From Teichococcus coralli (GTDB lineage Bacteria; Pseudomonadota; Alphaproteobacteria; Acetobacterales; Acetobacteraceae): a stretch of 64,000 nucleotides of DNA. The DNA lies in assembly GCF_009829925.1 (NCBI RefSeq), contig NZ_SNVJ01000009.1, forward strand, positions 62,001-126,000, written 5' to 3'. Positions 32,118 to 40,320 of this stretch are shown here, piece after piece. Position numbers and translations under genes: made by a program. The notes beneath the pieces were generated by a model. It searched no databases. It was not told the origin of the DNA and saw only the letters and a list, made by a program, of their open reading frames with translations. The first letter of the stretch is position 1. The number at the start of each line of letters is the position of its first letter.

Positions 32118-34082
32118 ATGGGCGCCGCTCTGCCCGATACGCCGCCACCACCGCAGGAACCCGAGGCGCAGGCCGGACGGCTCGCCAGCGGCGCTGCCTT
32201 CTGGGCGGCCTTCGGCCTTTCCGCCATCGGTCTGCTGATGGCGGTGAACCAGATCTTCAACCTCGGGCTCTTCGGCTTCCGGCCGATCAGCACGGCCTAC
32301 TACTACGCGCTGATCGGGCTGTTCGGCGCCTTTGCCTTTCTCGCCTTCCCCGGCGGCAAGGGCGCGAAGGCGCGCGTGCCGTGGTACGACTGGGGGCTGG
32401 CCGCCGCCATCCTGGCGCTCGGCATCTGGCTCGGCAGCGAGGCGCTGACCATCCAGCTCCGCGGCTGGAGCGCCACGGCGCCGGACTGGGCGGCGGCACT
32501 GGCCGGCCTCTTCGTGCTGCTGGTGCTGGAATGCACGCGGCGCACGGGCGAGCTCATCCTGTTCCTGGCCTGCGTGATCTTCGGTGCCTTTCCCCTCTTC
32601 GCCGGGCACATGCCGGGCTTCCTCTGGGGGGTCGAGCTGGACCTTCCGGCCACCATCCAGGAGCATGTCTTCGGCACCGAGAGCGTCATCGGCATCCCGA
32701 TGCAGGTGGTGGCGGACACGCTGATCGGCTTCCTGATCTTCGGCGTGGTGCTGGCGGCGACGGGCGGCGCCGGGTTCTTCATGGACTTCGCGCTGGCCTT
32801 GATGGGCACCAGCCGCGGCGGGCCGGCCAAGGTGGCCGTCGTTTCCTCCGCGCTGTTCGGCATGCTCTCCGGCAGCCCGACCTCCAACGTGCTGACCACC
32901 GGCACGCTGACCATCCCCACCATGAAGCGCTGCGGCTACGCGCCGCACTACGCAGGCGCGGTGGAGGCCTGCGCCTCCACGGGCGGCGCGCTGATGCCGC
33001 CGGTGATGGGCGCCGCCGCCTTCATCATGGCCAACTTCCTCAACGTGCCCTATGGCGACGTGGTGGTGGCCGCGGCGCTGCCCTCGGTGCTCTACTACCT
33101 CGCGCTGTTCCTGCAGACCGACCTTTACGCCGTGTCCCACGGCCTGCGCGGCGTCCCGCGCGAGGAAGTGCCGGCCCTGCTGCCGGTGCTGAAGGGCGGC
33201 TGGTACTACCTGCTCGCCATCGTCGCGCTGACGCTGATGCTGCTGATGTTCCGCATCGAGGCGGAGGCGCCCTTCTGGGTGGCGCTGTTCCTGCTCGCCG
33301 TCGCGGTGCTCAGGCGGAAGCAGACGGGGTTCAACTGGAGCCGCTTCGCCGGGCTGGTGGTGGAGGCGGGGCGGACCGTCGCGCACCTCGTCGCGCTGAT
33401 TGCCGGCATCGGGCTGATCATCGGCGCGCTTTCGGTCACGGGGGTGGCCAACTCCTTCTCGCGCGAGCTGGTGCTTTATGCCGGCGGCAGCATCCCGCTG
33501 CTGCTGTTCTTCGGCGCGGTGACGAGCTTCGTGCTGGGCATGGGGATGACGGCCTCGGCCTGCTACATCTTCCTGGCCATCACGCTGGCGCCGGCGCTGG
33601 TGCAGGCCGGGCTCGACCCGATGGCCTCGCATCTCTACGTGCTCTACTGGGGCGTGGTCTCCTTCATCACGCCGCCGGTGGCGCTGGCCGCGATCGCCGC
33701 CGCCTCCATCGCCAAGGCCAGCCCGATGGTCACCGGCTTCACCGCGCTGCGCGTCGGCCTGCTGCTGATGCTGCTGCCGGTGCTCTTCGTGTTCCAGCCG
33801 GCGCTGATCCTGAAGGGCGACCTGCCGGTCATCCTGCAGGCGGTGGCGACGGCGCTGGCCGCCATCCTGCTGCTGGCCTCCGCCTTCGAGGGGCACCTCT
33901 ACGGGCTGGGACGGCTGCCGGCCTGGGCGCGCGCCGGCATCGGCCTCGCTGGGCTGCTGCTGCTGGTGCCGGAGGGGGTGACGGACCTGATCGGCATCGG
34001 CCTGGCGGGTGTGACCATCGTCGCGGCGCTGATGCTGCGGCCGGTTGCGACACCCATGGCGGGGGGAAGGCCGGGGGAATGA
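32118..34082 (+). CDS. TRAP transporter permease, fused DctQ-DctM type (TAXI-TRAP)
   Basis: A 654-residue inner-membrane protein with about 16 or more spans. The first third corresponds to the small DctQ-like subunit, the rest to the large DctM subunit (GMLSGSPTSNVLTTGTLTIP, SFITPPVALAAIAAASIA). ATG 32118 begins the family sequence; the upstream open frame overlaps the receptor. The stop TGA (34080-34082) lies inside the core palindrome of repeat copy 2, so the repeat encodes the last residue and the stop. The 98-base gap before it contains GC hairpins that could favour receptor over permease expression. Confidence 0.92.
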   Translation: MGAALPDTPPPPQEPEAQAGRLASGAAFWAAFGLSAIGLLMAVNQIFNLGLFGFRPISTAYYYALIGLFGAFAFLAFPGGKGAKARVPWYDWGLAAAILALGIWLGSEALTIQLRGWSATAPDWAAALAGLFVLLVLECTRRTGELILFLACVIFGAFPLFAGHMPGFLWGVELDLPATIQEHVFGTESVIGIPMQVVADTLIGFLIFGVVLAATGGAGFFMDFALALMGTSRGGPAKVAVVSSALFGMLSGSPTSNVLTTGTLTIPTMKRCGYAPHYAGAVEACASTGGALMPPVMGAAAFIMANFLNVPYGDVVVAAALPSVLYYLALFLQTDLYAVSHGLRGVPREEVPALLPVLKGGWYYLLAIVALTLMLLMFRIEAEAPFWVALFLLAVAVLRRKQTGFNWSRFAGLVVEAGRTVAHLVALIAGIGLIIGALSVTGVANSFSRELVLYAGGSIPLLLFFGAVTSFVLGMGMTASACYIFLAITLAPALVQAGLDPMASHLYVLYWGVVSFITPPVALAAIAAASIAKASPMVTGFTALRVGLLLMLLPVLFVFQPALILKGDLPVILQAVATALAAILLLASAFEGHLYGLGRLPAWARAGIGLAGLLLLVPEGVTDLIGIGLAGVTIVAALMLRPVATPMAGGRPGE

Positions 34083-34114
34083 ATTCCCCCAGACCCCCAT
34101 CTTTTTTCTGTCAG
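34069..34114 (+). repeat. Dispersed terminator-like repeat, copy 2
   Basis: Same core GGGGGAATGAATTCCCCC (34073-34090) as copy 1, then AGACCCCCATC, six T (34102-34107) and a CTGTCAG tail. It is oriented as a terminator for the TRAP permease gene, whose stop codon it contains. Together with the inverted copy at 34894-34946 it brackets the unknown gene at 34155-34871. Confidence 0.85.
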
Positions 34115-34154
34115 TAGGAGAGAGGCGGCCACCCTCCGGAAAGGATGATTGTGC

Positions 34155-34871
34155 GTGAAGCCGGATGAGAAATTGGCCTTCCGCTATCTGACTTCGCTGT
34201 CCAGCGATGTTCTGTACGAACCCGATGGCAACGTGCCACCCGACTTCCTGCTTGATGGGCACGTCGCCGTTGAGGTCACGCGCCTGAGTCAACGATACCG
34301 ACAGGGAGATAGGGACAGGAGCCTTGAGGAGACCGCCATTCCGCTTGGCGACCGAATGTACAGGCTTCTCACGTCGCTTGGACCTTCCTCAGGCCAAAGT
34401 TGGTTTGTTTCATGGCATTTCTCTAGGCCCATCCCGGACTGGAAAAACCTGCGTCCGACGCTCGGAGGAATTCTACAGAACTTCATGCAGGATGATCAGC
34501 GCCGCGCCTTCTCATTGCGGACAATCGAAAACTTCGAGCTGGATGTATTTCCGGCATCTGGGAAGCATGCCGATTTCTTTGTCCCCGCAGGATACGACGA
34601 CAGTCAGTCTGGGGGTGTCGTGGTCGCCGAAATCATCCGGAATCTTGAGCTTCGTCTCCTTGAGAAGGCCAATAAAATTGCGGCATTCCGCAGCAGGTAT
34701 CCGGCTTGGTGGCTGATCCTGCCCGATTATATCGGCACCGGTCTGCGAGAGGACGATCAGCAGACTGTCCGCGAAATTTTCTCGGTAAGGGAGCCGTTCA
34801 ACAGAGTCATCCTGCTGGATCCCACCGATCCGCTGCGCGCATTTGGCCTGACGCGGAACATGGCTGAGTAG
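34155..34871 (+). CDS. Unknown protein, possible PD-(D/E)XK-fold nuclease relative
   Basis: A 238-residue soluble protein that I do not recognise. Near the N-terminus it has PPDFLLDGHVAVEVTRL: Asp30 and Glu40 with the spacing of a PD-(D/E)XK active site, but the usual Lys is Thr42. A second conserved-looking block near the end reads FRSRYPAWWLILPDYIG. Start GTG 34155 has an AAGGA site 9 bases before it; TTG 34149 is an in-frame alternative. Base and codon use are clearly more AT-rich than every neighbour, and the gene lies between inverted copies of the dispersed repeat, which suggests recent acquisition. No partner methylase or toxin/antitoxin gene is next to it. Confidence 0.65.
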   Translation: MKPDEKLAFRYLTSLSSDVLYEPDGNVPPDFLLDGHVAVEVTRLSQRYRQGDRDRSLEETAIPLGDRMYRLLTSLGPSSGQSWFVSWHFSRPIPDWKNLRPTLGGILQNFMQDDQRRAFSLRTIENFELDVFPASGKHADFFVPAGYDDSQSGGVVVAEIIRNLELRLLEKANKIAAFRSRYPAWWLILPDYIGTGLREDDQQTVREIFSVREPFNRVILLDPTDPLRAFGLTRNMAE

Positions 34872-34893
34872 ATGCTGGGCTGCTTCGCCAGTC

Positions 34894-34946
34894 CTGGCAA
34901 ACGAACAGAAAAAAGATGGGGTCCGGGGGAATTCTTTCCCCCGGCC
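34894..34946 (-). repeat. Dispersed terminator-like repeat, copy 3 (inverted)
   Basis: Read on the minus strand it begins GGCCGGGGG, has the core GGGGGAAAGAATTCCCCC, then GGACCCCATC, six T and a CTGT tail. It starts 13 bases after the MmgE/PrpD stop and is oriented as its terminator. It is the inverted partner of copy 2 across the unknown gene. Confidence 0.82.
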
Positions 34947-34958
34947 TTTTTCCCCCGT

Positions 34959-36296
34959 TCAGCCCGGCAGCGCCGTGCCCTGCCAAAGCGCATCCAACCG
35001 CGCCTCCGTCTCCGCCGCGCCCAGGACCGGCGTGACCAGCTCGCGGAACTTGCCGGAAAGCTCGTCGTCGGAGAGCGGGTCCTCGGGATCGCCCTTGCGG
35101 TTGGGCTGGGTGTGGGTGAGCACACGGCCGTCGCGGAGCGCCACGCGCAGGTAGGCGGCACGGCGGCGGGGATAGGCGTCGGCGAGATCGGGGGCGATGC
35201 TGACGCTCACCTTGGGCATGGTGGCGCGCAGCGTCGGGTCGGCCAGGGCCTCGGGCGTGAAGGCGGCGAGGCGCACGCCGCCCAGGTGCAGCAGCGCGGC
35301 GACGCAGTGCTGCACGCTGAAGCGGGCTTCCTGCTCGGTGGCGGCGTTGGGCCGGTCGCAGAGTTCCTGCGTGGCGCGGTAGCCGCCGACATGGATGCTT
35401 TCGACATCCTCCGGGCCGAAGCCGTGCGCGGCGCGCAGCGCGCCAAGCCCGTCGAGCGCGGGGAAGATGTGGCCGCAGCAGCCATGGTTCTTGAAGGTGA
35501 TGGCGGCGATGGCGAAGTCTCGGTCCAGCCCGTCCAGGGCCTTGGCCCAGTCGCCGGTGCTGTCGCTGGTGGCGGCCGCGAAGCCGACCGGGCCGTGCAG
35601 CACGTCGGGCGCGCCGGTGACGCCGGCCACCGCGAGGCGGGCGGCGAGCAGGCCGGCATCGGCGGCGTGGCCGGGGTGCAGCGGCTTGCTCATGCCCTCG
35701 CCGCGGAAGGCCTGCTGGAGGCCGCCGGCCATGGTGGCGGCGGTGGCGAGGGCATTGCCCATCTGTGTCGCGTTGGCGCCGAGCAGCAGCGCGCCGGCGG
35801 TGGCGGCGGAAAAGGTGCCGACGGTGCCGGTGGTGTGCCAGTGGCGGTAGTGGCTGGGCTGCACGGCGAGGGCGATGCGGCAGCCGACCTCGTAGCCGGC
35901 GACGAGGGCGCGGAGCAGGTGCTCCATCGCCAGGCCGCGGTCCTGCGCCACGGCGAGGGCGGCGGCCACCGTGGGGGCACCGGGATGCAGGCCGGAATCG
36001 CGGTGGATGTCGTCGAACTCCACCGTGTGCGCGGCGGCGGCGTTCAGCAGCGCGGCGTGGCGCGGGGCGCCGCGCTTCCCGTCGGTGTAGCAGAGGGCGC
36101 CGCCCTCGCCGCGCTCGGCGGCCAGGGCGACGGCCATCAGGCTGGCCGGGGCGCGGCCGGTGCCGGGGAGCAGGGCGGCGAACCAGTCCACCAGGGCGCG
36201 GCGGGCGTGGTGCGCGAGGTTCGGCGGCAGGGGGCGGGCGCGCCAGGTGGCGGCGTGCTCCGCGAGCGCCAGGAGGGGGTTCGCCGCCGCGCTCAT
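34959..36296 (-). CDS. MmgE/PrpD family protein
   Basis: A 445-residue cytoplasmic protein of the 2-methylcitrate dehydratase/cis-aconitate decarboxylase family. Motifs include HTVEFDDIHRDSGLHPGAPTVAAAL and ITFKNHGCCGHIFPALD. Members dehydrate or decarboxylate tricarboxylic and related acids. It is the last gene of the leftward operon and its start overlaps the acyl-CoA synthetase stop by 4 bases (ATGA). The Bug receptor at the head of the operon fits a tricarboxylate or similar acid as substrate. Confidence 0.9.
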   Translation of the reverse strand: MSAAANPLLALAEHAATWRARPLPPNLAHHARRALVDWFAALLPGTGRAPASLMAVALAAERGEGGALCYTDGKRGAPRHAALLNAAAAHTVEFDDIHRDSGLHPGAPTVAAALAVAQDRGLAMEHLLRALVAGYEVGCRIALAVQPSHYRHWHTTGTVGTFSAATAGALLLGANATQMGNALATAATMAGGLQQAFRGEGMSKPLHPGHAADAGLLAARLAVAGVTGAPDVLHGPVGFAAATSDSTGDWAKALDGLDRDFAIAAITFKNHGCCGHIFPALDGLGALRAAHGFGPEDVESIHVGGYRATQELCDRPNAATEQEARFSVQHCVAALLHLGGVRLAAFTPEALADPTLRATMPKVSVSIAPDLADAYPRRRAAYLRVALRDGRVLTHTQPNRKGDPEDPLSDDELSGKFRELVTPVLGAAETEARLDALWQGTALPG

Positions 36297-38392
36297 GCCA
36301 GCACCGCCAGACCGTCGGCGGCGCGCACGCCCTGGCCGGCGGGCAGCACGAAGAGCGGGTTCACCTCCGCTTCCTGCAGGCGCTCGCCGGCCGCCATCGC
36401 CATGGCGGCGAAGGCCAGCACCGCATCCACCAGCGCCGGGATGTCGGCCGGCGCGGCGCCACGGAAGCCGCGCAGCAGCTTCATGGCGCGCAGCTCCTCC
36501 AGCATGGCCTCCACCTCGGGGCGGGTGACGGGGAGGGGGCGCAGCGCGGTGTCCTCGAACAGCTCGGCGGTGACGCCGCCGAGGCCGAGCAGCAGCATCG
36601 GGCCGAGCTGCGGGTCGCGGTGCACGCCGAGGATCATCTCGACGCCGCCGCGCACGCGCTCCTGTACCAGGAAGCCCTCGGCGGGCGGCAGGCCGGCTTC
36701 CGCGACGCGCGCCTGCATGGCGGCGCAGGCGGCCGGCACCTCCTCCGGCGACAGGCCGACGCGCACGCCGCCCAGCTCGCTCTTGTGGGCGATGTGGCGG
36801 GCCAGGATCTTGAGCACCAGCTCGCCGCCGAGGCTCTGCGCGGCCTGGGCGGCGCCCGCGGCGTCGGGCACGGCGATCTCGCGCGCGACGGGCACGCCGA
36901 AGGCGGCGAAGAGCGCCTTGCTCTCGGCCTCGTTCAGCGGGCCGGCGGGGAGGGCGGCGAGCATCTCGGCGGCGCCGGGCGGCGGGGCGGCGGGGGCGGA
37001 CTCTTCCGGCAGGGGGCGCGGCTGCAGGGCGGTGAGCACGGCGGCGCAGCTTTCCGGCGTGGCGAAGGCGGCGATGCCCTGCTGGTTCAGCAGCCGCACG
37101 ATATTCGGTGCGTGCGGGCTGACATAGGCGAGGATCGGCTTCTCGCTGGTGCGCTGGCATTCCAGCATGGCGTCGGCGACGATGTCCGGCCGCGCCAGGG
37201 CGGAGGAGCCGACGACGGTGACCAGCGCGTCGTATTCCGGGCTTTCCAGCAGGGCGGTGATGGCGCCGCGGAACAGGTCGGGGCGCAGGCCGGCGAGCGT
37301 GACGTCCACCGGGTTGCGGCCGGTCGCGGCCTGGTCGCCGTCGAGCAGCGCGGCGAGGCGGGCGTCGGTGGCGGCGGCGGGCACGGGGAGAGCGAAGCCG
37401 GCGAGGCCAAGGTTGTCGGCCAGCAGGGTGCCGGCGCCGCCGGTGGAGGTCAGCACGGCGACGCGCTTGCCCTGCGCGCGGCGGCCGGGGGCCAGGGCGG
37501 CGGGGATGTCGAGCAGGTCGTTGAAGCTCTCGGCGCGGATCACGCCGCACTGGCGGAACAGCGCGTCATAGGCGCGGTCAGCGCCGGCCAGGGCGCCGGT
37601 GTGCGAGGCGGCGGAGCGGGCGCCGGATTCCGAGCGGCCGACCTTGTAGACCACGACCGACTTGCCGAGCGCCGCCGCCCGCCGCGCCGCCACGCGGAAG
37701 GCCTGCGGCCGGCGCAGCCCTTCGAGGTAGAGGGCGACGGTGTCGGTCTCGGGGTCGTCCAGCAGGGCGTCGAGGAAGTCGGTGCTGTCGAGGTCGGCCT
37801 CGTTGCCGGTGGCGATCAGCTTGGCGAGGCCGATGCCGCGGTCGGCGGCGCGCGAGAGCAGCGAGCCCAGGATGCCGCCGCTCTGCGAGATGACGGAGAG
37901 GCGCCCGCGCGGCAGGCCGCCGATCTCCAGCGCGCCGGTCGCCGAGAGGGTGATGGCATCGGAAAGGTTGACCAGGCCGATGGTGTTGGGGCCGAGGATG
38001 CGCATGGTCCCGGCGGCCTGCTTCAGCGCCGCCTGACGCGCGGCGCCCTCGGGCGAGGCCTCGCCATAGCCGCTGGCCAGCACGATGGCGGCGGCGCAGC
38101 CGTGGGCGGCGAGGTCACGCACCGCGGCCTCGGCGCGTTCGGGGCCGAGCAGCACGATGGCGGCGTCCGGCGCGCCGGGGAGGGAGGCGACGTCGGGGAA
38201 GCAGGGCAGGCCGCCGATCTCCGCCGCGCGCGGGTTCACCGGCCAGATGGCGCCGGAGAAGCCGTGCTTCTGCAGATAGGCGACGGGGCGGCCGGTCATC
38301 TTGGACGGGTCGGCCGAGGCGCCGATGACGGCGACGCTCTGCGGGCGCAGCAGCCGCTGGAGCGCGTTGCTGTCGGTGGTGACGGCGTTCAT
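36293..38392 (-). CDS. Acetate--CoA ligase family protein (NDP-forming type acyl-CoA synthetase)
   Basis: A 699-residue protein. The order is a CoA-binding domain (LRPQSVAVIGASADPSKMTGRP), succinyl-CoA-ligase-like flavodoxin domains with the phospho-His in ASHTGALAG, and a C-terminal ATP-grasp domain (LVLKILARHIAHKSELGGVRVGL). This is the layout of ADP-forming acetyl/acyl-CoA synthetases. It activates an acid to its CoA ester in the cytoplasm. ATGA overlaps link it to the enoyl-CoA hydratase before it and MmgE/PrpD after it. Confidence 0.92.
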   Translation of the reverse strand: MNAVTTDSNALQRLLRPQSVAVIGASADPSKMTGRPVAYLQKHGFSGAIWPVNPRAAEIGGLPCFPDVASLPGAPDAAIVLLGPERAEAAVRDLAAHGCAAAIVLASGYGEASPEGAARQAALKQAAGTMRILGPNTIGLVNLSDAITLSATGALEIGGLPRGRLSVISQSGGILGSLLSRAADRGIGLAKLIATGNEADLDSTDFLDALLDDPETDTVALYLEGLRRPQAFRVAARRAAALGKSVVVYKVGRSESGARSAASHTGALAGADRAYDALFRQCGVIRAESFNDLLDIPAALAPGRRAQGKRVAVLTSTGGAGTLLADNLGLAGFALPVPAAATDARLAALLDGDQAATGRNPVDVTLAGLRPDLFRGAITALLESPEYDALVTVVGSSALARPDIVADAMLECQRTSEKPILAYVSPHAPNIVRLLNQQGIAAFATPESCAAVLTALQPRPLPEESAPAAPPPGAAEMLAALPAGPLNEAESKALFAAFGVPVAREIAVPDAAGAAQAAQSLGGELVLKILARHIAHKSELGGVRVGLSPEEVPAACAAMQARVAEAGLPPAEGFLVQERVRGGVEMILGVHRDPQLGPMLLLGLGGVTAELFEDTALRPLPVTRPEVEAMLEELRAMKLLRGFRGAAPADIPALVDAVLAFAAMAMAAGERLQEAEVNPLFVLPAGQGVRAADGLAVLA

Positions 38393-39207
38393 GCGCGGCC
38401 GGCCTTTTTGGCCTCGCTGCGGGCGAGGAAGGCGGCGACCGAGTCCAGGTGCTCCTGGCTGCTGTAGCAGATCGCCTGCGCCTGGCTGCCCATGGCGAAG
38501 ACCTGCTCGACGGAGAGCTCGAAGGTCTGGTCGAGGATGGACTTGGCCAGGGCGAGCGAGGCGGGGGCGCCCTGGCTGAGTTCGGCGGCCCAGGCGCGGG
38601 CGTCGTCGAGCAGGCTTGCGTCAGTGGTGGCGCGGTCGGCGACGCCGAGCTTCAGCGCCTCCTCCGGTTCCAGCGTGCGGCCGGTGAAGATCAGCTCCTT
38701 GGCGCGGGCGAGGCCGACCCGGCGCGGCAGGAAGTACATGCCGCCGCCATCGGGGATCAGGCCGCGCTGCACGTAGCTCATGGCGAAGCGCGCGGAGGCG
38801 CCGGCCATGACGAAGTCGCAAGCCAGCGCGACGTCGCAGCCGAGGCCGGTGGCGGCGCCGTTCACCGCCGCGATGGTGGGCTTGGGCAGGGCGTGCAGCA
38901 TGGCGATGGCGTGGTGCGTGCGCTGCTGCCGGCGCCAGCCGTTCAGCGCGATCTGGCCATGCGGCGCGGCGAGGCGCTCCTTCATGCCGCGCACGTCGCC
39001 GCCGGCGCAGAAGCCCTTGCCGGCGCCGGTGACAACCACGGCGCGGATGGCGTCGTCGCGCGAGACGCGGTCCAGCACGGCCATCAGGTCGCCGCGCATG
39101 GCGTCGTCGATGGCGTTGCGGCGCTCGGGGCGGTTCAGCGTCAGGGTGGCGACGGGGCCATCCACGCTCAGCAGGATGGTGTCGCTCGCCGGCTGGTCGG
39201 AAGTCAT
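38389..39207 (-). CDS. Enoyl-CoA hydratase/isomerase family protein
   Basis: A 272-residue crotonase-fold enzyme. Oxyanion-hole and active-site regions are visible: KGFCAGGDVRGM, NGAATGLGCDVALACDFVMA and GLIPDGGGMYFLPRRVG. Only the second segment's equivalent position carries Asp rather than the catalytic Glu of classic hydratases, so hydratase versus isomerase activity is open. The start at 39207 overlaps the dehydrogenase stop and its end overlaps the synthetase start, placing it in the acid-degradation operon. Confidence 0.9.
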   Translation of the reverse strand: MTSDQPASDTILLSVDGPVATLTLNRPERRNAIDDAMRGDLMAVLDRVSRDDAIRAVVVTGAGKGFCAGGDVRGMKERLAAPHGQIALNGWRRQQRTHHAIAMLHALPKPTIAAVNGAATGLGCDVALACDFVMAGASARFAMSYVQRGLIPDGGGMYFLPRRVGLARAKELIFTGRTLEPEEALKLGVADRATTDASLLDDARAWAAELSQGAPASLALAKSILDQTFELSVEQVFAMGSQAQAICYSSQEHLDSVAAFLARSEAKKAGRA

Positions 39208-40202
39208 GCGTGGGGGTCCTGTGCGGTTGTGGCGCCGGCCGCCGCGTTCAGCGGGTTCGGCAGCGCGGCGCCGGCGTTCCAGGCGCGCAGGCAGGCCGTG
39301 GCGCCCTCGAAATAGGCGCGGAAGTTGCGCGCCGAGACGTAGCCGAGATGCGGCGTCAGCAGGGTGTTGGGCGCCGCCAGCAGCGGGTGGTCCGCGGGCA
39401 GCGGCTCCTGCTCGAAGACGTCGATGGCGGCGCCGCCGAGCCGGCCCTCGTGCAGGGCGGCGAGCAGCGCGGCCTCGTCCACCAGCGCGCCGCGCGAGGT
39501 GTTCACCAGAAGGGCGCCGGGCCGCATCGCCGCCAGCTCCGCCGCGCCGACGATGCCCCGCGTGCTGGGGCCGAGGCCGAGATGCAGGCTGACGATGTCC
39601 GACCGGGCGAAGAGGTCCAGCTTGCCGGCCAGCTCGGCGCCGGCGGCGGCGGCGCGCTCGGGTGTCATGTTGGGGCTCCAGGCCAGCACCTTCATGCCGA
39701 AGGCCAGCGCAATGGCCGTCACCTTCACGCCGATGCGGCCGAGGCCGGCGACGCCGAGCGTGGCGCCTTCGAGTTCCAGTCCCGGCGGGTGCGCCTGCCA
39801 ATGGCCCTGGCGCAGCGCGTTCTCCTGTGCGGGGATGCGGCGGGCGAGGCCGAGGATCAGCCCCCAGGCCAGTTCCACCGTCGGCGCCGCGGAGGAGGGC
39901 GTGCCGCAGACGGCGATGCCGCGCGCCTGGCAGGCGTCCATGTTCAGCACGCGGTTGCGCATGCCGGTGGTGACCACCAGGCGCAGGTCGGGCAGGGCCT
40001 CGGCGAGTTCGGCCGGAAAGGGGCTGCGCTCGCGGATCAGCACCACGGCGTCGAAGCCGCGCAGGCGCTCGGCCAGCGCGGGGCCGGTGACGTGGTCGGT
40101 GAAGACCTCGACCGGCAGGCCGGACCAGTCGGCGGAGGCGCGGGCGGCGTCGCCGAAATCGTCCAGCAAGGCGATGCGGCGGAGGGGTGGGCGGGCGGTC
40201 AT
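39204..40202 (-). CDS. D-isomer-specific 2-hydroxyacid dehydrogenase
   Basis: A 332-residue dehydrogenase with GVAGLGRIGVKVTAIAL (nucleotide fold), NTSRGALVDE (Arg), DVFEQEPLP (Glu) and LTPHLGYVS (His), so the active site is complete. It is the second gene of the Bug-receptor operon, 118 bases after the receptor, and coupled to the enoyl-CoA hydratase by an ATGA overlap. It probably interconverts a 2-hydroxy and 2-keto acid in this pathway. Confidence 0.9.
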   Translation of the reverse strand: MTARPPLRRIALLDDFGDAARASADWSGLPVEVFTDHVTGPALAERLRGFDAVVLIRERSPFPAELAEALPDLRLVVTTGMRNRVLNMDACQARGIAVCGTPSSAAPTVELAWGLILGLARRIPAQENALRQGHWQAHPPGLELEGATLGVAGLGRIGVKVTAIALAFGMKVLAWSPNMTPERAAAAGAELAGKLDLFARSDIVSLHLGLGPSTRGIVGAAELAAMRPGALLVNTSRGALVDEAALLAALHEGRLGGAAIDVFEQEPLPADHPLLAAPNTLLTPHLGYVSARNFRAYFEGATACLRAWNAGAALPNPLNAAAGATTAQDPHA

Positions 40203-40223
40203 GCGCGATCCTCCAAGGGCAGG

Positions 40224-40255
40224 CCAGGGGCGCCGGCCCTGGACCCCGCCGGGGT
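40224..40255. repeat. Paired GC hairpins between receptor and dehydrogenase genes
   Basis: CCAGGG/CCCTGG (40224-40242) and ACCCC/GGGGT (40243-40255) lie back to back inside the 118-base gap. They sit after the receptor gene on the minus strand and may reduce read-through so that the receptor is made in excess. They resemble the hairpin stack at 2771-2880 in composition. Confidence 0.35.
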
Positions 40256-40320
40256 GCCCGCGGGAACACCGCGGTCCCCCCTGACCCCGCCAACAGATGC
40301 CGGGAGCCGGCGCATCGCCG

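Noticed and set aside
34155..34871. Complete restriction-modification system
   Set aside because: No methyltransferase or specificity gene is adjacent; neighbours are a TRAP permease and MmgE/PrpD.
36293..38392. Two separate succinyl-CoA-ligase subunit genes
   Set aside because: The continuous 699-residue frame with alpha-like then ATP-grasp order is the normal single-chain acyl-CoA synthetase.
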